Assembly (NCBI RefSeq): GCF_001623075.1
Contig: NZ_LMCF01000042.1
Span: forward strand, 1-64,000
DNA length: 64,000 bases
Direction: 5' to 3'
Source of the DNA: Pseudovibrio sp. Ad37
Lineage (GTDB): Bacteria; Pseudomonadota; Alphaproteobacteria; Rhizobiales; Stappiaceae
Part shown: piece after piece, positions 1 to 7,702 of the stretch
Layout: every line of letters begins with the position of its first letter
Numbering within the stretch: position 1 is the first letter of the stretch
Notes under the pieces: generated by a model
Database searches by the model: none
What the model saw: only the letters and a program-made list of their open reading frames with translations
Told to the model about the DNA's origin: nothing
Made by a program: the position numbers and the translations under genes

Positions 1-176
1 TTACTCGTTGCGTGAAGCCCAAATAATCATCGAAAGGTGGAGGATACACTACAATACCAAACGCCCCCATAGTGCGCTGAACTTCCGCCCACCGGCTCCT
101 GAAGTAATCATTCCAGTAGACCAAAGGCCAGTCATGCACTAACTTTCAAACCGGACCACTCAAGTGGGGCTGATCA
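1..176 (+). mobile_element. Right end of an IS3-family insertion sequence (partial)
   Basis: The window opens inside the 3' end of an IS3-type transposase gene. About 30 bases after its stop codon comes a stretch ending GGGGCTGATCA (166-176), which resembles the CA-terminated right inverted repeat of IS3-family elements. The left end lies outside the window, so completeness and target duplication cannot be judged. Confidence 0.55.
2..142 (+). CDS. IS3-family transposase (OrfB, integrase core), C-terminal fragment
   Basis: Reading from base 2 gives 46 codons to a TAA at 140-142. The peptide contains ERWRIHYNTKRPHSALNFRP, the typical C-terminal signature of the IS3 OrfB DDE transposase (integrase core, rve family). 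These residues lie after the last catalytic Glu, so no catalytic motif is visible here. The 5' part is outside the window. It is the only coding trace of this element, and whether the whole gene is intact cannot be seen. Confidence 0.8.
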   Translation, partial: YSLREAQIIIERWRIHYNTKRPHSALNFRPPAPEVIIPVDQRPVMH

Positions 177-271
177 CACTTGGCCTCCGAAGCGGACTGA
201 CTTCGAACTACTGACTTTGAGCGAAAAGAGAGGAGAGTTTATTCCCCTCCCCGAGTTCTATGTCACTCTGA

Positions 272-625
272 TCAGGCAGCTACTGCGGCTGTGATGAGGA
301 TTTCTACTTTGAGGCTGTCGAGGGCGAGTTTGCATTCGCCGCAAGCGCGGGCTGGTGGGTTTTCAGGGTCGACCCATGCGTCCCAGACGGAGTTCATCTC
401 ATCAAAGTCAGCAACATCATTCAGCCAGATGGTGGCTTGCAGGATGCGGGACTTGTTGGAACCGGCGTCTTCCAGCAGTTTCTCAATGTTTGCCAGAATA
501 GCGCGAGTCTGTTCGGCAGCGGTTTTGCCGTTGGTGTCGACCTGACCTGAAAGGTGCACGATGCCGTTGTAAACGACGATCTGGCTCATGCGCAGGCTTT
601 TGCCCAGGCGGGTAATGTCAGACAT
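272..625 (-). CDS. RidA family enamine/imine deaminase
   Basis: 117-residue Rid/YjgF/UK114-family protein. Family members hydrolyse reactive enamine/imine intermediates, releasing ammonia and a 2-oxo acid. The conserved block PPARACGECKL near residue 91 keeps the Arg that in E. coli RidA binds the substrate carboxylate, and a Glu follows near the C-terminus (VEILITA), so an active deaminase is plausible. The ATG at 625 has an AGGA motif about 7 bases upstream. It starts 15 bp after the stop of the upstream FAD oxidoreductase on the same strand, so the two are very likely co-transcribed. RidA would then remove the imine product of that oxidase. A paralogue lies at 45082-45426. Confidence 0.9.
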   Translation of the reverse strand: MSDITRLGKSLRMSQIVVYNGIVHLSGQVDTNGKTAAEQTRAILANIEKLLEDAGSNKSRILQATIWLNDVADFDEMNSVWDAWVDPENPPARACGECKLALDSLKVEILITAAVAA

Positions 626-640
626 GGGAATTCCTATGCT

Positions 641-1741
641 TTATGTAAATCGGTTTGGTGAAAGGGCTGCCACAATCTCTTCCGGCAACTCGCTCGGACG
701 GTTGAGGCAGAGATCTGCGGTGAGGCGAGAAAGAGCTGGGCTGGTTTGAATGCCATACCCACCTTGGGCAGCAAGCCAGAAGAAGCCGTCTGCATCTGGA
801 GTAAACCCTACGACGGGGCTGCGATCCTCTACAAAACTGCGAAGGCCTGCCCAGCTGTGCTCCACCCGTGTGACGGGGAAGTTGACGGCGTTTTCAAATC
901 TGTAGAGGCCTTCGGCGAGCACCATGTCATCAACAAAGGCATCGTGCGGCTCTACAGGGTCGGCATCCACAGGAGAGACAAGCAGTTTGCCTGCTTCCGG
1001 TTTGGCGTAAAAGGGTTCTGCTGCGCCTTCAAACAAGGGCCAGTTGCTGCTGTCGACACCTTCCGGCAAAGGCAAGATTGCTGCGGTTCTGCGTTTGGGG
1101 GTGAGCCCAATTGTTTTAAGGCCTGCAAGTTCGGCAATTTTATCAGCCCAGGCTCCCGCGGCGTTGATCAGAACAGGGGCGCAAAACACGCCTTTGGGTG
1201 TGGTGACCTGCCAAAGCCCATCTTGCCGTTCAATCTGAGTGGCAGGTGCTGAGAGGATGATCTCTCCACCACGGGATTTGAAGAGGCGGGCGTAGCCCTG
1301 AAACAGGCGGTCCACGTCAATGTCCAATGCGTTGGGCTCGTAAAGCGCGGAGGAGACTTTTTCCGGATCAAGGATTGGAACCATGGCGAGGGCTTCTTCA
1401 GCGCTGCGTGTCTCCAATCCTTCTGCGTCTTTCTCGTAGGTTTCCAGCTGGTCTTCCTTGCCCTCTTCCGCCAACATCAAAAGCCCTCGGCGCGTGAGCA
1501 CGGACCCCTCACAGATGCCTTGCGGGTTCATGAGTGTAGGTTCGGAAGCAGCGTTTAAGGCGCGGATGACGGCATTGCCGTAGTTGCGAATGAAGATTGC
1601 GGCAGAGCGGCCTGTGGAGTGGTGGCCGATCACATCTTCCATCTCCAGCACAATGGTTTTTGCGTTCTCTGCCAGTTGAGAGGCCGCACTGATGCCAGCG
1701 ATGCCGCCGCCGATAATCAGAAAATCGCAGTGCTGTGCCAT
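641..1741 (-). CDS. FAD-dependent amine/D-amino-acid oxidoreductase (DAO family)
   Basis: 366-residue flavoprotein of the DAO superfamily (glycine/D-amino-acid oxidase, sarcosine oxidase-like). It opens with a Rossmann dinucleotide-binding motif FLIIGGGIAGISAA followed by an acidic strand end (VLEME), and a C-terminal FAD block (AAQGGYGIQTSPA). Such enzymes oxidise C-N bonds to imines. I chose the ATG at 1741 over an upstream in-frame start because GAGG lies 8 bases before it and the Rossmann motif then falls at residues 8-20. The gene is followed after 15 bp by ridA, suggesting an oxidase-plus-imine-hydrolase unit. The substrate cannot be read from the sequence. The divergent neighbour is a TRAP binding protein, which may import it. 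Confidence 0.85.
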   Translation of the reverse strand: MAQHCDFLIIGGGIAGISAASQLAENAKTIVLEMEDVIGHHSTGRSAAIFIRNYGNAVIRALNAASEPTLMNPQGICEGSVLTRRGLLMLAEEGKEDQLETYEKDAEGLETRSAEEALAMVPILDPEKVSSALYEPNALDIDVDRLFQGYARLFKSRGGEIILSAPATQIERQDGLWQVTTPKGVFCAPVLINAAGAWADKIAELAGLKTIGLTPKRRTAAILPLPEGVDSSNWPLFEGAAEPFYAKPEAGKLLVSPVDADPVEPHDAFVDDMVLAEGLYRFENAVNFPVTRVEHSWAGLRSFVEDRSPVVGFTPDADGFFWLAAQGGYGIQTSPALSRLTADLCLNRPSELPEEIVAALSPNRFT

Positions 1742-1968
1742 GTCAAACCTCGCAAATATAAAAATATCTAGCAAAGGGCGCGGCGATGCGAGGAAAAACC
1801 GATCTTACGCACTTTTATATTGTTCCCATAACAATGTTTGGAACGTAGATTTTCAGTTGGTTGAGATGGTTTCGGATATTGGTCAGCCAAATTTGAGAAG
1901 GCAAAGAACTGCCAAAAAATGCGAATCTCCCTAGACGCAGAGTTAGAGTTGTTCTGAAGTTTTGAATA

Positions 1969-2006
1969 TTTGGTCGACCTATTAGAAGATTTTTGGTCTA
2001 AAGGTC
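1969..2006. promoter_or_regulatory. Putative operator pair, TTGGTC type
   Basis: Two motifs lie 11 bases apart: TTTGGTCGACCT and TTTTGGTCTAAAGGTC. The first is a near palindrome around TCGA. GGTCTAAA also occurs upstream of the LuxR-type gene at 4758-5903. Inference only: a binding site for that regulator or for a GntR-type factor. Confidence 0.35.
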
Positions 2007-2283
2007 GGACATTATCTGCGATCGGCTGTCAATGCGCTGCAATTAGTATACTTGAGTGTAAATTCCCGGCAAATATAGCATTGGATATAGCTTTAAAATA
2101 AAGAGAGTGGTTACTGCGAAGGCTGCTCGATATAAGTTGATGCTATTATTATTATTACTCAGAAAGTGCTATTAAATCGCGCTTTTCATAAAGATTATGT
2201 GACTTGTATCATCTATGGTTTGCTTTTCGGGGTGCATTCCGTGAGGCGTGACCAATTGTCAGTGCCAACACCTAGAATTGATA

Positions 2284-2297
2284 TTTTGGTTGACCTT
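2284..2297. promoter_or_regulatory. Putative operator TTTTGGTTGACCTT
   Basis: This differs by one base in its TTGGTYGACCT core from the copy at 1969-1980 and lies 128 bp before the TRAP binding-protein start. A position just upstream of a promoter would suit a regulator site. There is no experimental support. Confidence 0.35.
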
Positions 2298-2424
2298 TTT
2301 GTGAAATTGGTCAGAAGTACTGGTAAGGGATGTCGCCGTAGGGAAGATCGGTCTCATTTCGATAAATCGGGAATTCCGTACCAGGCGCCGTCTGTCTGTG
2401 TACTTCAAGGGAGAATTTAGAAGA

Positions 2425-3408
2425 ATGTTCCGCAAGTCTCATTTTATTGGTGCTGTGCTTACATCTGCTCTTATGGTGGGCGCAACCATTGCAGAAGCTA
2501 AGACCTTGAAGGTCAGCCATAACCTGCCGACTGACAACCCGGCACATATCTCTCTGGAGTTCATGGCAAAGCGCGTTAAAGAGCTTTCCGGCGGAGATGT
2601 CAAAATGCGCATCTTCGCAAATGCACAGCTTGGCACACAGCGTGAATCCATTGAACTGATGCAGAACGGTCTTTTGGACATGGCCCGCTCGAATGCAGCA
2701 GAAATGGAAGCTTTTGAACCATCTTACTCTGCGTTGACCCTCCCATACATCTTTGAGAGTGAGGACCATTATTACAAAGTTCTGACCTCAGATGTTGCTG
2801 AAGACATCTTCATGTCCTCCAAGGACAAAGGCTTTATTGGTCTGGCTTTCATGGTTGACGGCTCTCGCTCATTTTATGCAAACAAAGCCATCAACAGCCC
2901 AGCTGATCTGAAGGGTATGAAGATCCGCGTGCAGCCTTCCCCATCCGCGATCCAGATGGTTGAACTGCTCGGCGGTGCGCCAACCCCGATCTCCTTCGGC
3001 GAACTCTACTCCGCTCTGCAGCAGGGCGTGGTTGATGGCGCTGAAAATAACCCGCAGGCACTTGTTGACGTGCGCCACGGTGAAGTTGCAAAAGTCTATT
3101 CCCGTGACGAGCACACCATGATCCCAGGCGTTCTGATGATCTCTACCAAAGTGTGGGATGGTTTGGACGCGGATGATCAAAAAGCACTGAAAACAGCAGC
3201 TCGTGAAATGATGGATTTCCATCGCGACCTTTACAACAAGCAGACATTGGAAGTGATTGAAACTGCTAAGACACAACTTGGCGTGGAGTTTATCGAAGTT
3301 GAGAAAGGTCCATTCATCAGCGCAGTTCTGCCAATGCACGATGCGCTTGCAGAAAAGTCACCTAAGCTTGCTGACTTAATCGCACGCATCAAAGGCCTTG
3401 CAAAATAA
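2425..3408 (+). CDS. TRAP transporter substrate-binding protein, DctP family (orphan)
   Basis: 327-residue periplasmic binding protein of the DctP family. The ATG at 2425 follows AGGGAG by about 11 bases and gives a standard signal peptide (FRKSHFIGAVLTSALMVG, cleavage after AEA). Mature sequence features include SHNLPTDNPAH, the QLGTQRESIELMQNG segment and MKIRVQPS with the conserved Arg that binds substrate carboxylates in TRAP proteins. TRAP systems also need DctQ and DctM membrane subunits, but none is encoded nearby: the next gene is an unrelated pentapeptide protein. It must pair with permeases elsewhere or act as a lone binding protein. A Rho-independent terminator follows at 3439-3465. 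Confidence 0.92.
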   Translation: MFRKSHFIGAVLTSALMVGATIAEAKTLKVSHNLPTDNPAHISLEFMAKRVKELSGGDVKMRIFANAQLGTQRESIELMQNGLLDMARSNAAEMEAFEPSYSALTLPYIFESEDHYYKVLTSDVAEDIFMSSKDKGFIGLAFMVDGSRSFYANKAINSPADLKGMKIRVQPSPSAIQMVELLGGAPTPISFGELYSALQQGVVDGAENNPQALVDVRHGEVAKVYSRDEHTMIPGVLMISTKVWDGLDADDQKALKTAAREMMDFHRDLYNKQTLEVIETAKTQLGVEFIEVEKGPFISAVLPMHDALAEKSPKLADLIARIKGLAK

Positions 3409-3438
3409 GCAAAACACTCTCCGGGCATTGACTTTAAA

Positions 3439-3465
3439 CCCCGTCCTCTTTGAGGCGGGGTTTTT
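3439..3465 (+). terminator. Rho-independent terminator after the TRAP gene
   Basis: The stem CCCCG(T)CCTC / GAGGCGGGG has a TTT loop and one bulged T, and is followed by TTTTT. It lies 31 bp after the stop of the TRAP binding-protein gene. Confidence 0.85.
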
Positions 3466-3486
3466 GTATGGAGAAGACTGCTGGCT

Positions 3487-4275
3487 TCAGTCCGGATCAA
3501 CCTTGATGCCGAGGCCGTGCAACAGAAGGTGTTGCTGACTAGCGGAAACAATCATACCCCGATATCCGCGCAGGCTTGTTAGGAAGAGCGCACCCAGATC
3601 AGCACCTCGCAAGTCCGCGTAGGTCAGATCCAGATCTTCCGTTTCCGCATCAGAGAGCGTGCTGCGCTTCAGGTCTGCGTTGGTCAGGTTCGTGTTGGAT
3701 AGATTGCTGCTGGTCAGGTCGCAGTCGGTGAGAATGCATTCCTCAAGATCCAGATCAGACAGGGTTGCGTAACTCAGCTGACAGTCGGTGAACGTTGCTC
3801 GTGTTTTCAACGCGCGTTTGCCCGCAACCTTGCCAAAAACACAACCCGCAAGTGAGGCGCCCGTCAAACGGGAGTTTTGGAAGGTGATGCAGAACATTTG
3901 TGAATACGGAAAGATGGTGAGGCGAAGATCGCAGTTGTGAAACTCCACATTGCTCAGGTCTGCATGGCGAAAACACCCGCCTGCCCGTGTGTCGGCATAA
4001 TAAAAGCTGCAGTTTTCAAACTTTGCCTCACGCAGATCGCAGCTTTTAAAGGTGCAGGCCGGAAACTGGGTGTCTTTCCAGCTGCTTTCACGAAAATCTA
4101 CTGAATTGAAGTCACCTTCGGGCTCAAAACTGCAATTGAGAAACTGCGCATCCCGTAGGTCTTTGCCCTCAAGCCAGGACGCTTCCAGCTCTGCATCTTC
4201 AATTGGTATGCCAGTTTCCAAAAGAATCGAGAATTTTTCATAGGTGAGAGCGGTGGAAGTATCTGAGGAAGTCAT
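3487..4275 (-). CDS. Pentapeptide-repeat protein, Qnr/MfpA-like architecture
   Basis: 262-residue cytosolic protein made almost entirely of A(D/N)LXX pentapeptide repeats that would fold into a right-handed beta-helix; examples are LREAKFENCSF, LSNTNLTNADL and LTYADLRGADL. A short non-repeat N-terminus (about 30 residues) precedes the helix, and the C-terminus (RGYRGMIVSASQQHLLLHGL, then GI) resembles the dimerisation tail of Qnr proteins, which mimic DNA and shield gyrase from quinolones. Qnr proteins are about 218 residues, so this is longer. Gyrase protection is inferred from architecture; other pentapeptide proteins have unknown roles. It is transcribed alone, convergent to the TRAP gene. 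Confidence 0.8.
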   Translation of the reverse strand: MTSSDTSTALTYEKFSILLETGIPIEDAELEASWLEGKDLRDAQFLNCSFEPEGDFNSVDFRESSWKDTQFPACTFKSCDLREAKFENCSFYYADTRAGGCFRHADLSNVEFHNCDLRLTIFPYSQMFCITFQNSRLTGASLAGCVFGKVAGKRALKTRATFTDCQLSYATLSDLDLEECILTDCDLTSSNLSNTNLTNADLKRSTLSDAETEDLDLTYADLRGADLGALFLTSLRGYRGMIVSASQQHLLLHGLGIKVDPD

Positions 4276-4757
4276 GTGAGCACCGTGATGAACGAGGAGA
4301 TAACCACTGTGCCATGTGCAGTGGGAGCGTTCAATCGGGCAGGTTCAATTAAGCAAGAAAAGACCGGCATCGCCTTTTGAAATATGGAAGGCTAAGCCGG
4401 CTAGGCAATAATTTACAACAATACAGGCGGCTCATTTCCCAAGCAAACGAACCACCAAACAGCAAACTTAAGGACCGAATTGCGGTTGAAGGTATGCCTT
4501 CTGTGCCAAGACTGCCTCCGAAAACCTGTGCTCCCGACGCCTCTTGTTTGCTGAGTTAAATTTACTCAGAATTTTTCGAGGTGACTTGATGCAATTGCAC
4601 TAATTTTCTGCAGAAAAAGACAAAACTCTAAAATTAGCTGATAACGCTCTGATATATCTAATAAAAATATCAGATTATTTTCCTCTCCGATATGTCGGGT
4701 GCATGAAATTGAGGGGGTGGGTTTAGGCGACTGAGGGAAATCCCTGAAGGGATTGTA
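4276..4757. other. 482 bp intergenic region, no gene recognised
   Basis: This lies between the start of the pentapeptide gene and the end of the LuxR-type gene. Short ORFs here show no family features. There are two small inverted repeats: CTGATAT/ATATCAG at 4649-4673, and AATCCCT-GA-AGGGATT at 4739-4754 just after the LuxR-type stop, a possible weak terminator without a T tract. Confidence 0.5.
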
Positions 4758-5903
4758 TTAGGTCTGCCACGGATAACGCGAGAGTGTCGTCATCACCAGT
4801 CGCACGATCTCGGTTTGTGAGCCAACATCCAGCCGGCGAGACACGTTGGCGATGTGGTTTCGTGCGGTATTGTAAGAAATACCGAGTTGCTCAGCAGCGT
4901 CTCGTGTTGACGCTCCATTGGTCAGCGCCTTCACGACCTCGGTTTCTTTCGGGGTAAGATTCATCAGGTGGCTGATCATTTTGTCTGGCACTTCGGCAAA
5001 ATCGGTCGGATCAAACACCATCAAAAGGCAGTATTTTGGTCTGGCCAAAAAATGCGAAAGATAGTCTGGAGCGTCCTTTTGAGTCTCAATAGGCTGGATG
5101 AAGACCAGTGTGTTCGGACCAAACTCATTACGGATGATAACCGGAGACGGCAGGGTGTGCGTGTAAATGGACTGTCTGACTGCGCTTTCCAATGCGCTGG
5201 CCTCATCTACTGCCTTGGCAGAGAGCCGCATGTAACGCCCAAGTTGCAAGTTGGTATGTTTGCTCAGCAGCTTTTCTGCACGCCCGTTCATCACCTGCAC
5301 GCTGCTGTTTTCATCAACCACCAGAGCGCTGAAGGGCATCTGCTCCAACCAGAACTTGCCTAACGCCTTGGTGGGGGCAACCGCCTCACGCATGCGACGC
5401 TGCAAAGCCAGCTGAAAAGCATTGCGGAAATACGGCTGCAAAAACTTCACTTCCTCAAAAAGCTGGTCTTCGTCATTTTCTGAGACGGCATAGGGAAGTG
5501 AAATGTTGATGTAGGAGCACAGACCGTTTTGACGATCGATCATTAGTGTAATGGCGCGGTCGATGTTTTGGTTGGGCTCAATGAAATTGCCAACATAATC
5601 TGCGTGAATGTCTTCCTTACGGAAATGCCGATGCGGCCGGCAGGGCTCTTCAATATCAACCCGCTTTAAAACGGAGGGCAGTGGATTCAGCTGAGCTACG
5701 GGCGCAAAACTGTCATGGAACGCCTGCCCCACATTCAAAACCTTGCGGTAGTCATAGTGACGGTCTGCCAGGCTTTGCACATTGATGGCAAAGGGAAACT
5801 CTGAGTACTTTGTCTGCAGTTGCTTCAACGCATTTTCCAACGGCTCTTCATTCATGAAGGTCCGGAAGATGTCGCTGATACTTTGATCAAGGAGCGGTGT
5901 CAT
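4758..5903 (-). CDS. LuxR-type transcriptional regulator with PAS-like middle domain
   Basis: 381-residue regulator. The C-terminal 60 residues form a LuxR/GerE helix-turn-helix (LTPKETEVVKALTNGAS, then AAEQLGISYNTARNHIANVS). A middle segment around residues 195-240 (ALGKFWLEQMPFSALVVDEN, then VQVMNGRAEKLL) looks like a PAS fold; the N-terminal 180 residues are not recognised. There is no response-regulator receiver domain or autoinducer-binding domain. I chose the ATG at 5903 because the longer reading begins at TTG without a clear ribosome site. An inverted motif TTGACC-GTTT-GGTCTAA lies about 115 bp upstream and resembles motifs before the TRAP/oxidase genes, hinting at autoregulation and control of those genes. 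Confidence 0.82.
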   Translation of the reverse strand: MTPLLDQSISDIFRTFMNEEPLENALKQLQTKYSEFPFAINVQSLADRHYDYRKVLNVGQAFHDSFAPVAQLNPLPSVLKRVDIEEPCRPHRHFRKEDIHADYVGNFIEPNQNIDRAITLMIDRQNGLCSYINISLPYAVSENDEDQLFEEVKFLQPYFRNAFQLALQRRMREAVAPTKALGKFWLEQMPFSALVVDENSSVQVMNGRAEKLLSKHTNLQLGRYMRLSAKAVDEASALESAVRQSIYTHTLPSPVIIRNEFGPNTLVFIQPIETQKDAPDYLSHFLARPKYCLLMVFDPTDFAEVPDKMISHLMNLTPKETEVVKALTNGASTRDAAEQLGISYNTARNHIANVSRRLDVGSQTEIVRLVMTTLSRYPWQT

Positions 5904-6015
5904 AATCAATGGTCTGCAATAGGGCTCGAAAGGAGTGGTACAGAGCGGCAATCAAAGATCTCTAATAAAGAAACCGCTTAAGTATTGAGCCGGCAGACGG
6001 GTTAAATCAAGTAAG

Positions 6016-6032
6016 TTGACCGTTTGGTCTAA
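6016..6032. promoter_or_regulatory. Inverted motif TTGACC-N4-GGTCTAA upstream of the LuxR-type gene
   Basis: Near-perfect dyad about 115 bp before the LuxR-type start. GGTCTAAA is shared with 1995-2002 upstream of the TRAP gene. Inferred operator. Confidence 0.4.
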
Positions 6033-6118
6033 AAAGAAATTGACGTTGCGATATATCAGCAACAGTGCATAGGTATATATGAGAATATTCTGAATAAAGA
6101 TGTGTGCTTGAATACAGG

Positions 6119-6142
6119 AAAGGCCCGGAAAACCGGGCCTTT
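6119..6142. terminator. Terminator hairpin after nnrS
   Basis: Perfect 10 bp stem AAAGGCCCGG/CCGGGCCTTT with an AAAA loop, 7 bp after the nnrS stop on the minus strand. The A/T ends of the stem give short T runs in both directions, so it may work bidirectionally. Confidence 0.8.
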
Positions 6143-6148
6143 GTGATG

Positions 6149-7363
6149 TCAGAAGATTGTATTTGGCCGGGTGACAATGCCCCAGTATCTAATAGTAAAG
6201 AGGCCAAATGCACCGACCCAGCACAGGGCTGAAAGCCCCAGAACCATGAAATATCCCTGCGGATATAGAAGAATACCAAACACCCGCACCGCTGCACTCA
6301 TGACAATGAGATAGTAGATTGCAATCTCAACCCATGTTGGCTGGAGTGGTCTGCCGGAGTGACCCAGCGCACTGCGTGTCATCATGGCCAGCATCATACC
6401 GGCGATGGAACCAACGGTGATCGCGTGGATGGCCAGTACCTGATCCCATGGTGCATCCAGCAGGGCCCCTGCCCGCAACAACAATGCAATTGGTAGCCAA
6501 GCGTAGGAGATCGGCAGGATCCAGAGGATCGGTTTGCCCCATGTGATCTGAGGACGCCACAGGCCCATCTTCACAATGTGCAGCCCGGCGAGCACCAGCA
6601 AGCCCACCGCACGCAGCGTTGCGGCTTCGTAGCTCATGCCAAAATAGATGTCGCTGACCAATAGCAGAACCATGCCAATACCAATTGCATCTTCAAGGCG
6701 CTGGTTGCGCACTGCGCGTTTCACGCCGAGGGCATTGTTGGTGAAGAGCGGAATAATACGGCCGCCAATGACGGTTACAAAGATCGCGAAGACATCAACA
6801 GCCCAGAGGAACACATCGGCAGAGTCATAATTGATGAGATCCAGCGCAATGGCGTGGAACAGACCGTTTGCCACCGCCAGCACCAGAAGCAAAGCCACCG
6901 CGAAGTAGTTGCGTTTGTTTTTCGCCTGATAAAGCGGAATTGCGATGCCAAGAGCGGCAAGAGGCAGGAAGAGAAGATCAAGAATTTGTCCCAGTGACCC
7001 AAGTGGTCCGCTGCCCACAAACAAGAGCACGCGTGCCGCTAGCCATAAGGCAAGCAATCCACCCAAAACCATGCCATTCGGAGTGCGTCGGCCCGTCCAG
7101 TTTTGAACGGCGGTGTAAAGAAAGCCGATGAGAATGGCGACCGCGAAGCCGAAGATCAGCTCATGAGAGTGCCATAACACGCCTTCGAGCGGGCCGTTGA
7201 TCTCGACAAACCCGATGATGGAGGCAACCCAAAGCGGAACGCTGATGGCCGCATACGCTGCACCAACAATATAGAACGGACGAAAGCCGAGAGACAAAAA
7301 TGCTTCCCAGGAGAAAGCTGTGCTCGCGCTGGGAGGCTTCGGCATAGTTTGTGTTTGCTGCAT
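6149..7363 (-). CDS. nnrS: NnrS family haem-copper membrane protein
   Basis: 404-residue polytopic membrane protein with about 12 hydrophobic segments, matching the usual length of NnrS. Recognisable blocks are LSLGFRPFYIVGA near residue 25, LWHSHELIFGFA near 63 (His residues are likely metal ligands), GRRTPNGM near 92, GGRIIPLFTNNAL near 200 and the C-terminal MMTRSALGHSGRPL. NnrS is known from denitrifiers and relieves nitrosative stress, binding haem and copper. No nir/nor genes are in the window, so detoxification rather than respiration is the simpler role. A TTG-N8-CAA box 144 bp upstream suggests control by an FNR/NnrR-type regulator responding to low oxygen or NO. Confidence 0.9.
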   Translation of the reverse strand: MQQTQTMPKPPSASTAFSWEAFLSLGFRPFYIVGAAYAAISVPLWVASIIGFVEINGPLEGVLWHSHELIFGFAVAILIGFLYTAVQNWTGRRTPNGMVLGGLLALWLAARVLLFVGSGPLGSLGQILDLLFLPLAALGIAIPLYQAKNKRNYFAVALLLVLAVANGLFHAIALDLINYDSADVFLWAVDVFAIFVTVIGGRIIPLFTNNALGVKRAVRNQRLEDAIGIGMVLLLVSDIYFGMSYEAATLRAVGLLVLAGLHIVKMGLWRPQITWGKPILWILPISYAWLPIALLLRAGALLDAPWDQVLAIHAITVGSIAGMMLAMMTRSALGHSGRPLQPTWVEIAIYYLIVMSAAVRVFGILLYPQGYFMVLGLSALCWVGAFGLFTIRYWGIVTRPNTIF

Positions 7364-7702
7364 GTGTCAGGTCTCGGTCGGCGAAGGATCAGCCTTCGCT
7401 CATTTTCTTATCAAGGCACAGGAAACGCATTCGACCAGAAGTGATGGAGCGATGGTCGAACTTCTCCACTTATCACCCCTTATAAACATGAAGCTAATAC
7501 TCATATTTGTGCAATGTCAAATAATTCTAAATTAGCCATACAAACCGGCCTGCAAGCAAGACGTAAGGTACTGATTTCAGAGAGAGGGCGGTCGTGTGCA
7601 AACAGTTGCGGGTAAGTTGAAATGTGAGAGGTTCTGCCGGATTTTTGCCTTGTTCTGCCACGAGTCTGGCAACTTCCAGGGGCGAGACACAGGATTGATT
7701 CA
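7364..7702. other. 339 bp divergent intergenic region between nnrS and the DUF930 gene
   Basis: It holds the FNR-type box at 7507-7520 but no other gene that I can support. Confidence 0.5.
7507..7520. promoter_or_regulatory. FNR/NnrR-type box TTGTGCAATGTCAA
   Basis: Fits the TTG-N8-CAA layout of Crp/Fnr-family sites. It is placed 144 bp upstream of nnrS, a gene commonly controlled by NnrR/FnrL regulators. Half-sites are TTGTG and TTGAC, so the match is good but not perfect. Confidence 0.5.

Larger units (their letters stand above)
1742..2424. other. 683 bp divergent intergenic region with repeated TTGGTC-type motifs
   Basis: AT-rich control region between the divergent FAD oxidoreductase and TRAP binding-protein genes. 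No convincing gene is seen; the ORFs here have no family resemblance and no good ribosome site. It contains several related motifs, TTTGGTCGACCT (1969-1980), TTTTGGTCTAAAGGTC (1991-2006), TTTTGGTTGACCTT (2284-2297) and the imperfect palindrome TTGGTCAGCCAA near 1881, plus a run of ATT repeats near 2145-2157. Confidence 0.6.

Noticed and set aside
2166-2420. 84-codon frame before the TRAP gene
   Set aside because: Lies in the AT-rich control region, lacks a ribosome site and overlaps the TRAP ribosome site.
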